DNA from: Cellulomonas sp. Leaf395
Lineage (GTDB): Bacteria; Actinomycetota; Actinomycetes; Actinomycetales; Cellulomonadaceae
Assembly (NCBI RefSeq): GCF_001424125.1
Contig: NZ_LMQI01000001.1
Location: 585,688 to 649,687 of the forward strand
DNA: 64,000 nucleotides
Direction: 5' to 3'
The translations under genes and the position numbers were made by a program. Each line of letters opens with the position of its first letter. The stretch's first letter is position 1. The notes beneath the pieces were generated by a model. It did no database searches. It was not told the origin of the DNA and was given only the letters and a program-made list of their open reading frames with translations. Below are positions 17,037-24,299 of the stretch, piece after piece.

Positions 17037-17672
17037 TCAGCCGGCGGTGGGTGCGAGCAGGCCTCGAGCCATGGCGGTGGTCACGGCGGCGGTCCGGTCG
17101 GTGACCTCCAGTTTGGTGAAGATGCGGACGAGATGGGTCTTGACGGTGGCCTCGCTGATGAACAGCGCGCGCCCGACCTCGGCGTTGGTGGCACCGGCCG
17201 CGACGTGCTGCAGCACCTCGAGCTCTCGCGCCGACAGGGAGGTGGTGGGGTGCGGTTCGCGCACCTGTCGGACGAGTCGGCCGGCGACCGCACGGGCGAG
17301 CACGGTCTCACCGCGGCTCGCGGCGCGCACCGCGTCGGAGAGCTCGGCGCTGGTGGCGTCCTTCAGGAGGTAGCCCGCTGCGCCCGCGGCGACCGCCCGC
17401 AGGATGTCCGCGTCGCCGTCGTACGTCGTGAGCATCACCACCGTGGTGTCGGGCAGCACCGCCCGGAGCGCGCGGGTGGTCTCCACGCCGTCCCCGCCTG
17501 GCATGCGCAGGTCCATGAGAACCAGCTCGGGGTGGTGGACCGCGGCCAGCGCGAGGGCTTCGGCACCGGATCCCGCCTCGGCCACCACGACGATGTCCGG
17601 CTCGACCTCGAGCATCCCGCGCAGCCCGGCACGGACGACGGGGTGGTCGTCCACCAGCATGACGGTGATCAC
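17037..17672 (-). CDS. NarL/LuxR-family response regulator
   Basis: A 211-residue regulator with receiver domain (VMLVDDHP, phospho-acceptor Asp54 in VLMDLRMPG, conserved Lys in YLLKDA) and a C-terminal LuxR helix-turn-helix (LSARELEVLQHVAAGATNAE, then SEATVKTHLVRIFTKL). Partner of the histidine kinase directly upstream: its GTG overlaps the kinase stop by four bases, with GGAGG seven bases before the start. The pair follows an ABC exporter in one operon, so it most likely controls that exporter in response to an envelope or drug signal. Confidence 0.94.
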   Translation of the reverse strand: MITVMLVDDHPVVRAGLRGMLEVEPDIVVVAEAGSGAEALALAAVHHPELVLMDLRMPGGDGVETTRALRAVLPDTTVVMLTTYDGDADILRAVAAGAAGYLLKDATSAELSDAVRAASRGETVLARAVAGRLVRQVREPHPTTSLSARELEVLQHVAAGATNAEVGRALFISEATVKTHLVRIFTKLEVTDRTAAVTTAMARGLLAPTAG

Positions 17673-18892
17673 GTCGGTACCTCCAGGGTGATGGTGGTGC
17701 CACGCCCCGGCCTCGAGCGGATGGCGAGGTCGGCGCCCAGGTGCGTCGCACGGACGGTCATGCCGTTGAGCCCGTAGCCCTCGGCGGCGACGGCGGCTCC
17801 GTCGAAGCCGCGGCCGTCGTCGGTCACCGTGAGGGTGACGGTGGACGGGTCGTACCGGAGCCGGACCTGGACGTGGTGGGCGTCGGCGTGACGACGGACG
17901 TTGGTCAGCGCCTCCTGGGCGGTGCGCAGCAGCAGGACCTCGACCGGCAGCGGGAGAGGGCGCGCGGTGCCGCTCGTCTCCCACACGACGGTGCTGCCGG
18001 TGGCGGAGCTCAGGGTGTGGGTCAGGCGGGCGATGGCCTCGGTGAGCGTGCCGTCCTCGAGCGCGGCGGGCGACATCCCCGTGACGAGCGCCCGCGCTTC
18101 CGTGAGGTTCTCGCGCGCGGTGCGGAGCACGAGGTCGAGGTGCTCCTCCGCTCGCGCAGGCTCCCGGTGCAGCGCCCCGAGCGCTGCCTGGGTGAGCGTG
18201 ACCACGGAGGCGAAGCCCTGGGCCAGCGTGTCGTGGATCTCCCCGGCGAGACGAGCCCGCTCGGCCGCAGCGCCGGCGTCACGGGAGAGGCGCTCCACCT
18301 CCTGGCGGCGTTCCTGCAGCTCCGCGATGAGCCGGGCCCTCTCATGGTTGGTCCTGATGGTCCGGTCGAGGTAGATGCCCGCGAGCACCGTGAAGGCGAG
18401 CGCCAGCGCGGCGGTGGAGAAGGAGGCACGCGGCGCGCCTTCCTGGTGCAGCGGTATGACTGCCAGGGGAACGGTGTTGAGGACCACCGCGGAGAGCACC
18501 GCCCAGCCCAGGGGGAGTGCCATGAACGCCATCGGACAGGCCGCGAAGAGCAGGTAGGCGCTCATCGGCACCGCCCAGACGGCCAGGCTCAGGACCAGGA
18601 CCAGGCCGGTCACGAACACCACGCCACGCGAGCCCTGGTCGCCCGCCAGGACGGCCGGGCGCCCGACCAGCGCGTACCAGGTGAGCAGGGCGAGGGCGCA
18701 CCCGGCGGCGAGGCTCGCGTCGGCCGGCCCGTGCGCTGCGGTGACCACCATGACGCCGACGCCCGCGCAGACCACGACGTAGTAGACGTCCCAGAGCCAG
18801 AACCAGTCCCGCCGGGCGTCGCGCAGGACGTCGGGGCGACCGACGCCGCTCAGGCCGAGCGGCGCTCGGCCCAACGGAAGGTTGCCAGGCAT
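17669..18892 (-). CDS. Sensor histidine kinase, HisKA_3 family
   Basis: A 407-residue membrane kinase of the DesK/LiaS/NarX type. Five or six hydrophobic segments fill about residues 30-180, a short coiled coil (NHERARLIAELQERRQEVERL) leads to the dimerisation domain with phospho-acceptor His220 in LAGEIHDTLAQGFAS, and the HATPase_c domain has ALTNVRRHADA, VTDDGRGFDG and GYGLNGM. No large extracellular sensor domain is present, so sensing is probably intramembrane. The start overlaps the permease gene by 43 bases; an ATG at 18892 was chosen as the first that leaves a sensible N-terminus. Cognate regulator follows directly. Confidence 0.93.
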   Translation of the reverse strand: MPGNLPLGRAPLGLSGVGRPDVLRDARRDWFWLWDVYYVVVCAGVGVMVVTAAHGPADASLAAGCALALLTWYALVGRPAVLAGDQGSRGVVFVTGLVLVLSLAVWAVPMSAYLLFAACPMAFMALPLGWAVLSAVVLNTVPLAVIPLHQEGAPRASFSTAALALAFTVLAGIYLDRTIRTNHERARLIAELQERRQEVERLSRDAGAAAERARLAGEIHDTLAQGFASVVTLTQAALGALHREPARAEEHLDLVLRTARENLTEARALVTGMSPAALEDGTLTEAIARLTHTLSSATGSTVVWETSGTARPLPLPVEVLLLRTAQEALTNVRRHADAHHVQVRLRYDPSTVTLTVTDDGRGFDGAAVAAEGYGLNGMTVRATHLGADLAIRSRPGRGTTITLEVPT

Positions 18893-19677
18893 AGGACCAG
18901 CCCCATCACGGTCCAGGCTCCGAGGATGAGAGCGATGCGTCCGAGCTCCCACGACCCCGCCGTCTCGAACTCCGCCATCGTGTCAGGGAGGAACACCGCC
19001 CGGAAGCCCTGACCCATCCATCGCAGCGGGAAGAAGGACGCGGCCGTCACCATCGCGTCCGGCAGCGCGAGGATGTGCACGAAGATGCCGGAGACGAAGC
19101 CCAGGGCGACCGCGGGGACGTTCATCACCGCGGTCGCGCTGCGCGCCGAGCGCGCGAGCGCGCTGAAGCCGATGCCGAGCAGCGTGCAGCTGGTCATCGA
19201 CAGCACCAGCAGCCAGGCGAAGGTCCACCAGCGGGCGGGGTCCGTCGGCAGGTCGAGGTCGAGTGCGACCACCGCCACCGTCAGGAGCAGGGCCACCTCG
19301 CCCAGGGTGATCGTCGCCACGAGGATGAGCTTGCCCAGCAGGTAGGAGGTGGCCGTCGCCGGCGTGCCGCGCAGCCGCCTGGTCGTCCCGTTGTCCCGGT
19401 CGACCGCGACGCCGATGCCCGTGCTCATGAAGGCGGTCGAGACGATGCCGTAGGCGACGATGCTCGCGGCGAGCACCACCCGGAGGCTGACCGGGGTGCC
19501 CGGGTGCGGCTCGGTGAAGATCATCCCGAGCATGCCCAGGAGGAAGGCCGGGAAGGCGAACGTGAAGATCACGGCGTCCCGCTGCCGGAAGAACTGCAGG
19601 ATCTCCACCTGCCCGCGGGCGCGGCCCATGGCGAGGTGTCCGGGGAGTCGCTGCGGGAGCTGTGTCGTCGTGGTCAT
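18850..19677 (-). CDS. ABC-2 type transporter permease
   Basis: A 275-residue permease with six predicted membrane helices after a cytoplasmic N-terminus (QVEILQFFRQRDAVIFTFAFP), typical of DrrB-like ABC-2 exporters. It would form the export channel with the ATPase encoded just upstream, with which it overlaps by ATGA. Substrate unknown; drugs, lipids or antimicrobial peptides are typical for exporters linked to LiaRS/DesKR-like two-component systems. Lies in the ATPase-permease-kinase-regulator operon. Confidence 0.92.
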   Translation of the reverse strand: MTTTTQLPQRLPGHLAMGRARGQVEILQFFRQRDAVIFTFAFPAFLLGMLGMIFTEPHPGTPVSLRVVLAASIVAYGIVSTAFMSTGIGVAVDRDNGTTRRLRGTPATATSYLLGKLILVATITLGEVALLLTVAVVALDLDLPTDPARWWTFAWLLVLSMTSCTLLGIGFSALARSARSATAVMNVPAVALGFVSGIFVHILALPDAMVTAASFFPLRWMGQGFRAVFLPDTMAEFETAGSWELGRIALILGAWTVMGLVLCLATFRWAERRSA

Positions 19678-20504
19678 GATCCGGCTCCGATCAGGTCGAG
19701 GTAGACGTCTTCGAGGCTGGGGCGGCTCACCCGCAGGTCGGTGACCTGGGTCCCGGCCAACGCACGCAGCTCCCGGCTCGGGTCCGGCGTGCGCACACGG
19801 TGGTCCCCGGTGGCGTCGCGCCACGTCAGCACAGCGAGGTCGCGGTCCCGGCCTCCGAGGGTGTCGACAGTGCCCTCGGCGACGACGCGACCTGCGACGA
19901 GGACCGCGAGCCGGTCTGCCAGCGCCTCGGCCTCCTGCAGGTAGTGGGTGGTCAGGACGACAGTCAGGCCGCGCGCGGCGAGGTTGCGGACGACCCCCCA
20001 GAACTGCCGTCGCGCCTCGGGGTCGAACCCCGTGGTCGGCTCGTCGAGGAACAGCAGCTCCGGGTTGCCGACCAGGCCGAGGGCGACGTCCAACCGCCGC
20101 CGCTGCCCCCCGGACAGCGTGGCCACGCGTGCGTGCCGCTGCGCGGTCAGACCGCAGAGCTCGATCAGCTCGTCGGTGTCCGCCGGGTCGGGGTAGAAGC
20201 GGGCGAAGTGCCGCACGACCTCCCGGACGGTCAGGTCGCCGGCGTCGCCGACCTCTTGCAGCACGATCCCCACCCGCGCGCGCCACCGCCGGTCGGCCCG
20301 TTCCGGGTCGCTGCCCAGCACCCGCACCGTGCCGCCGTCTCGTCGGCGGTGTCCCTCGAGGATCTCGATGGTGGTGGTCTTCCCCGCACCGTTGGGGCCG
20401 AGGAGGGCGAAGACCTCGCCCTCGGCGACCGTCAGGTCGATCCCGGCCACCACCTGCTGTGGCCCGTAGTTCTTGTGCAGCCCGTGCACCTCTATCGCTG
20501 TCAT
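19674..20504 (-). CDS. ABC transporter ATP-binding protein (DrrA-like)
   Basis: A 276-residue ATPase: Walker A GPNGAGKT at residues 36-43, a Q-loop in GIVLQEVG, signature LSGGQRRR, Walker B LLFLDEPTTGFD, and the switch His in VVLTTHYLQEAEALADR. The C-terminal extension (about residues 215-276) ends DVYLDLIG, the pattern seen in DrrA-type exporters. First gene of the operon with the permease, kinase and regulator. ATG at 20504 is the only start giving the normal length; the 165-base divergent region to the next gene must hold its promoter. Confidence 0.95.
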   Translation of the reverse strand: MTAIEVHGLHKNYGPQQVVAGIDLTVAEGEVFALLGPNGAGKTTTIEILEGHRRRDGGTVRVLGSDPERADRRWRARVGIVLQEVGDAGDLTVREVVRHFARFYPDPADTDELIELCGLTAQRHARVATLSGGQRRRLDVALGLVGNPELLFLDEPTTGFDPEARRQFWGVVRNLAARGLTVVLTTHYLQEAEALADRLAVLVAGRVVAEGTVDTLGGRDRDLAVLTWRDATGDHRVRTPDPSRELRALAGTQVTDLRVSRPSLEDVYLDLIGAGS

Positions 20505-20669
20505 GACTCCACGGTCGGGCCGGCCGACGCGCATCGGCAGACCCAGGCGGACGACGTCGTGTCAACCGACCGATGGACGGGGCGGGTCCGCCTTTCCGGC
20601 CTGTCCACGGCGAGGCCGTCGTCCCGACGCTGGGAGGACCGTCCGAGACGAGACCGACAGGAGATCGCC

Positions 20670-20894
20670 ATGTCGCACATCACGCCCGAGCTCATGCGAG
20701 CCATCCAGGAGGTGCGCCTCGAAGTCCTCCGGGACAGCTTCGCCGCCGCGGACCGACGACGGGCTGCTCGCAGAGCAGCGAAGCTCGGCAACAGTCCGCG
20801 CCGTGGCGCCACGCTGCGTGGCCTGCTGGCACGGTGGGTGGACCGCGTCCGACCGCTCACGAGCAGTCGTCAGGCGGCGTCGTGGGACGACTGA
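20670..20894 (+). CDS. Small basic hypothetical protein
   Basis: A 74-residue protein with an excellent ribosome binding site (AGGAGATC) before ATG at 20670. It is Arg-rich with a predicted N-terminal helix (ELMRAIQEVRLEVLRDSFAAA) and no membrane segment or known domain. It is the first gene of a three-gene plus-strand operon with a SnoaL-like gene, which it overlaps by 13 bases, and a methyltransferase gene. Function unknown. Confidence 0.65.
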   Translation: MSHITPELMRAIQEVRLEVLRDSFAAADRRRAARRAAKLGNSPRRGATLRGLLARWVDRVRPLTSSRQAASWDD

Positions 20895-21295
20895 CCGGAT
20901 CACCGCAGGACGCCGTCCGGGCATGGTGGCAGGCTCTCGCCGACGCGGACCTGGCCACCCTGTCCGAGGTCCTCGACGAGGAGCACCTCTCCGTCGGGGC
21001 GGGGGCGCGGACCTCCGGTCGCCACGCCGCGCTCAGGCAGGCCCAGGAGTTTCTGCTCGACGGGTCGGTGGACCGGTGGGACCTTCGGGACATGGAGGAA
21101 CGCGCCCTCGGGGACGGTGGGCAGGTGACGCTGTGCTGCTACCGGTGGGACGAGCGCGGCATGCATGCAGGGGTGCCGTTCCAGCTGTCCGGGTACGCGA
21201 CCGACGTCGTCGTGCGGTCGTCCCGAGGGTGGGTCGTCGCGGCCCACCACACGTCGACGACCTCGTCGCCCACCCTGTCCGAGCCCCAGCCGTGA
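20882..21295 (+). CDS. SnoaL/NTF2-like protein
   Basis: A 137-residue protein with the cone-shaped NTF2/SnoaL fold pattern: helix AVRAWWQALADADLATLSEVL, followed by strands DEEHLSVGAG, RWDLRDMEERALGDGGQVTLCCYRW and GWVVAAHHTST. Such proteins bind small hydrophobic ligands or act as polyketide-type cyclases; many are of unknown role. GTG at 20882 overlaps the preceding gene. Its stop codon TGA lies inside a GTGAGGAG that serves the next gene. Role unknown; probably works with the neighbouring methyltransferase. Confidence 0.7.
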   Translation: MGRLTGSPQDAVRAWWQALADADLATLSEVLDEEHLSVGAGARTSGRHAALRQAQEFLLDGSVDRWDLRDMEERALGDGGQVTLCCYRWDERGMHAGVPFQLSGYATDVVVRSSRGWVVAAHHTSTTSSPTLSEPQP

Positions 21296-21306
21296 GGAGC
21301 GACGCC

Positions 21307-21870
21307 GTGACCTCGCGTGCGACCGCCCCCACCCGCAGCGGGGCCGTGCCGGAGCGGGTGGCCGCCCTGGCGCGGCACCTCGACCTCGACCCCACCGACC
21401 GGGTGATCGAGGTCGGCTGCGGAACAGGCGCGGCTGCGGAGCACCTGCTGACCACGCACCCGGGGATCCACTACGTCGCCGTCGACCGTTCCGCCACGGC
21501 CGTGCGCCAGACGCTGCGGCGCAATGCCCGCTTCGTCGAGGAGGGCCGGCTGGAGGTGGTCGGCTCCGAACTGCTCGACGTCGCTGCGCGTCTGCCCGGT
21601 CCCGCGCGTTTCGACAAGGTCTTCGCCATCAACGTCAACGTCTTCTGGACGGTCCTCGCCTCTCCCGAGGCAGCGGTGCTCCGTCATCTGCTCGGGCCGG
21701 CCGGACGACTCTGCCTGGTCTACGACCTGCCGGACGCTCGCCGCACAGACGCGGTCGCGAAGCGCGTCCTGCGGTCTCTCGACAGCGCGGGACTGGTCGG
21801 GGGAGTGCGGACGGACGGCTCCTGCCTCGTCATCACCGCGACGCCGCCCCTCGGCCGAGCAGCCCGGTGA
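21307..21870 (+). CDS. Class I SAM-dependent methyltransferase
   Basis: A 187-residue methyltransferase with SAM-binding motif I VIEVGCGTGAAAEHL, acidic motif II in YVAVDRS, and motif IV region KVFAINVNVFW. GTG at 21307 is preceded by AGGAG at seven bases; an earlier GTG at 21292 overlaps the SnoaL-like gene and cannot be excluded. Substrate unknown. Last gene of the three-gene operon starting at 20670. Confidence 0.85.
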   Translation: MTSRATAPTRSGAVPERVAALARHLDLDPTDRVIEVGCGTGAAAEHLLTTHPGIHYVAVDRSATAVRQTLRRNARFVEEGRLEVVGSELLDVAARLPGPARFDKVFAINVNVFWTVLASPEAAVLRHLLGPAGRLCLVYDLPDARRTDAVAKRVLRSLDSAGLVGGVRTDGSCLVITATPPLGRAAR

Positions 21871-21909
21871 GAACGACGGACCCCGACGGTCGACCTCCCG
21901 TCGGACCGC

Positions 21910-22416
21910 TCAGGCGAACAGCGCCCGGTAGTACTCCGACTGCCCCGGGTAGTAGTCGTCGAAGTCGACTCCCGCGACATCGGCGCCGGTCTCCGCGGCC
22001 ACGAGGCGGTCCAGGTAGTACTCCCAGCCTGGGCCGACGCCTGTTGCCATGTCCGCGTCCGGCACGGACTGGCTGAACGTGAGCGTCGTGGTGCCGGCGA
22101 CCTCGCTCAGCTCGAGGAGGAAGTGGAAGACGTTCTGCTCGCCGGCCACCTGCGAGGTGAGCGAGAGACGGCGGGGCGGGTCGCAGTCGTGGATCGTGAC
22201 GGTCTCGGGCTTGACGTCGTCGCCCTCGGCGTTCATGCGGAACAGGACGGATCCCGTCGTCGGGTTGCCGGTCCAGGTGCCGACCCAGCGGCCGAGCCGG
22301 TCGGACTCGGTGACAGCCGCCCACACGGACTCGATCGGGGCTCGGAACGTGCGGTCGATCACGACGCTGTCGTGGCCGTCGCGGGTCTCGCGGCGGCCGG
22401 TGGCGTTCGGGGTCAT
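21910..22416 (-). CDS. SRPBCC (AHSA1-like) protein
   Basis: A 168-residue START-like/AHSA1 domain protein: VVIDRTFRAPIESVWAAVTE begins the fold, GRWVGTWTGNP and the long C-terminal helix close it. The fold makes a deep ligand pocket; the molecule bound is unknown. It is co-transcribed with and overlaps by ATGA the ArsR gene upstream, a pairing that is widespread: the ArsR-type repressor controls its own operon and the SRPBCC protein is the effector. A ribosome binding site GAGGAGGAGA precedes the ATG at 22416. Confidence 0.9.
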   Translation of the reverse strand: MTPNATGRRETRDGHDSVVIDRTFRAPIESVWAAVTESDRLGRWVGTWTGNPTTGSVLFRMNAEGDDVKPETVTIHDCDPPRRLSLTSQVAGEQNVFHFLLELSEVAGTTTLTFSQSVPDADMATGVGPGWEYYLDRLVAAETGADVAGVDFDDYYPGQSEYYRALFA

Positions 22417-22772
22417 GCTGTCTCCTCCTCGGGGTCGGACGGCGCGGCTTCTCGGTGGTCCCGGACGGTACGGCGGACCTCGAGGTCGAGGCCGTCGAGC
22501 GCCGACGCGTCGAACCGGGGTCGCAGGCTCAGCTCGTCGATCAGATCCCGGACCGGGTCGAGCCCGCCGGGCACCAGCGCGTAGTGACGTTCCCGCCCGT
22601 GCGTATCGGCGCTGACCAGGCCGGCGTCGACGAGCACGCGCAGGTGCTTGCTGACGGCAGGGCGGCTGATCGGGTGCATGGCAGCGAGGTCGACCACGCG
22701 GGCAGCGCGTCGCGCGAGCATGCGTAGGAGCTCGCGTCGCACCGGATCGGCGAGCGCGGGGAACGGGTCCAC
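22413..22772 (-). CDS. ArsR-family transcriptional regulator
   Basis: A 119-residue winged-helix repressor. The N-terminus FPALADPVRRELLRML and recognition helix region ISRPAVSKHLRVLVDAGLV match the ArsR family; no metal-binding CxC is seen, so it is of the non-metal type paired with SRPBCC proteins. GTG at 22772 has no ribosome binding site; it lies six bases after a -10-like TACCAA, pointing to a leaderless transcript. A perfect inverted repeat covers the promoter, so autoregulation is likely. Confidence 0.92.
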   Translation of the reverse strand: MDPFPALADPVRRELLRMLARRAARVVDLAAMHPISRPAVSKHLRVLVDAGLVSADTHGRERHYALVPGGLDPVRDLIDELSLRPRFDASALDGLDLEVRRTVRDHREAAPSDPEEETA

Positions 22773-22778
22773 CCCTCT

Positions 22779-22808
22779 TTGGTAACCGATTGGTTACCTA
22801 TATGTCAA
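22779..22808 (-). promoter_or_regulatory. Promoter and operator of the ArsR-SRPBCC operon
   Basis: On the minus strand TTGACA (22808-22803) is followed by 18 bases and TACCAA (22784-22779). The inverted repeat GGTAACC-GATT-GGTTACC (22781-22798) lies over the spacer and -10, an ideal place for repression. Confidence 0.7.
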
Positions 22809-22820
22809 CCCATGCACGTC

Positions 22821-22852
22821 GAAGGCGGCCCCCTGTCCGGGGAGCCGCCTTC
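22821..22852 (-). terminator. Hairpin terminator after GlsB-like gene
   Basis: Arms GAAGGCGGC (22821-22829) and GCCGCCTTC (22844-22852) are perfectly complementary and extend inward by CCCC/GGGG with one mismatch. No T run follows, as is common in actinobacteria. Confidence 0.7.
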
Positions 22853-22874
22853 GCCGTGCTGCGCGGGGTGGGGC

Positions 22875-23150
22875 TCAGAGGATGCTGCGGCGACGGCCGC
22901 GGCTGCCCGAGACGGCTGCCACGCCGACGGCGGCGAGCACGATCTGGAACAGGAGCTCGATCCAGTCGACGCCCGCGGTGTTCTGGACGCCCACGAGGCT
23001 GGCCAGGTACGTGCCGACGAGGGCCGCGACGATGCCGATCACGATGGTCAGGAGCAAGGAGATGCGCTGACGACCGCGCACGAGCAGACGGCCGAGGATG
23101 CCGATCACGGCGCCGATGATGATGGCGGAGATGATGCCTTCGGGTGTCAT
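22875..23150 (-). CDS. GlsB/YeaQ/YmgE-family small membrane protein
   Basis: A 91-residue transglycosylase-associated-type protein with three hydrophobic segments: IISAIIIGAVIGILGRLLV, LLLTIVIGIVAALVGTYLA and LFQIVLAAVGVAAV. Length and glycine pattern match the family, members of which are often stress-induced; biochemical function is not established. ATG at 23150 is the only reasonable start. It stands alone, with a hairpin terminator behind it. Confidence 0.9.
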   Translation of the reverse strand: MTPEGIISAIIIGAVIGILGRLLVRGRQRISLLLTIVIGIVAALVGTYLASLVGVQNTAGVDWIELLFQIVLAAVGVAAVSGSRGRRRSIL

Positions 23151-23252
23151 GTGTGGAACTCCTTGACTTCGAGGGGTTCGATCGAGTACGACCCGTGAAT
23201 CTAGGGGGGATCCGTCGGATGCGCGCGCTGAGCGCGGTGACAGAATGTCGCC

Positions 23253-24254
23253 GTGCCCTCAGTTGTGCCCGCCGACGATGCCGGGCGGAGCCTCTGGGCG
23301 CGGGCCCTGAGCTGGGTCGACCCGCTCGTCGTGATGATCCTGTCGGCGCTCCTGCTGGGGCTCCTGCTGCCGGCGCGCGGGGTGGTCGCCGACGTCCTCG
23401 ACGTGGCCCGCACGGCCGCGATCGTGCTCCTCTTCTTCCTGTACGGCGCGCGCATGGCCACGGGAGAGGTGTGGGCGGGACTGCGTGGCTGGCGGCTGCA
23501 GGGGTCGATGCTCGCGGCGACCTACGTCGCGTTCCCGGTGCTCGGTCTGCTGGTCCAGCTGCTGCCCGACGCCGTCGTCTCGCCCGAGCTCAAGACGGGG
23601 TTGCTCTACCTGTCGCTGCTGCCGTCGACCGTGCAGGCGTCGGTCGTGTTCACCTCGATCGCGAGGGGCAACGTCGCCGGAGCGATCACGGGCGCCACGA
23701 TCTCCAACGTCGTCGGCATCGTGCTGACGCCGCTGCTCGTCGGTGTGCTGATGGTCCGCACGTCGGGGCAGGCCGGCGGGAACCTGGCGGGGATCGTGCT
23801 CCAGCTGCTCCTGCCGTTCGCTGCGGGGCAGCTGGCGCAGCGCTGGACGGGCCCCTGGCTGCGGGCCCGTCCGCACCTCACGCGGGTGACCGACCGGGGC
23901 GCGATCGTGCTCGTGGCCTACACCTCGGTGAGCCAGGCGACGGTGTCGGGCGCGTGGTCGCACGTCACGTGGGTCGCCCTCGTGGTCCTCGTCGTCGTGT
24001 GCGCGGCGATGCTGGCGACGATGCTCGTGCTCACCTGGAACGGCGGCCGCCGGCTCGGGCTGGCGCGGGACGACCGTGTCGCGCTCCTGATGTGCGGATC
24101 GAAGAAGAGCCTGGCGACGGGCCTGCCGATGGCGGCCGTCCTGTTCGCGCCGGCGCTCGCCGCGAGCGTGGCGCTGCCGGTGATCGTCTTCCACCAGCTG
24201 CAGCTGGCGACGTGCGCGGTCATCGCGAGACGACTCGCGGCCCAGGTCGAGTAG
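23253..24254 (+). CDS. Bile acid:sodium symporter family (SBF-like) transporter
   Basis: A 333-residue integral membrane protein with about ten helices and the SBF/CPA fold. The conserved unwound regions are visible as LPSTVQASVVFTSIARGN and CGSKKSLATGLPMA, the two crossing helices of the family. Family members import bile acids, other organic anions or arsenite; the bacterial YfeH-like subgroup to which this belongs has no firm substrate. GTG at 23253 has CAGAAT six bases upstream and no ribosome binding site, so the transcript is probably leaderless. It precedes the hexosaminidase gene by 45 bases. Confidence 0.9.
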   Translation: MPSVVPADDAGRSLWARALSWVDPLVVMILSALLLGLLLPARGVVADVLDVARTAAIVLLFFLYGARMATGEVWAGLRGWRLQGSMLAATYVAFPVLGLLVQLLPDAVVSPELKTGLLYLSLLPSTVQASVVFTSIARGNVAGAITGATISNVVGIVLTPLLVGVLMVRTSGQAGGNLAGIVLQLLLPFAAGQLAQRWTGPWLRARPHLTRVTDRGAIVLVAYTSVSQATVSGAWSHVTWVALVVLVVVCAAMLATMLVLTWNGGRRLGLARDDRVALLMCGSKKSLATGLPMAAVLFAPALAASVALPVIVFHQLQLATCAVIARRLAAQVE

Positions 24255-24299
24255 CGTCTGCCCGGAACGATTCGACCCTCTCCCCCCGAGGACACCACC

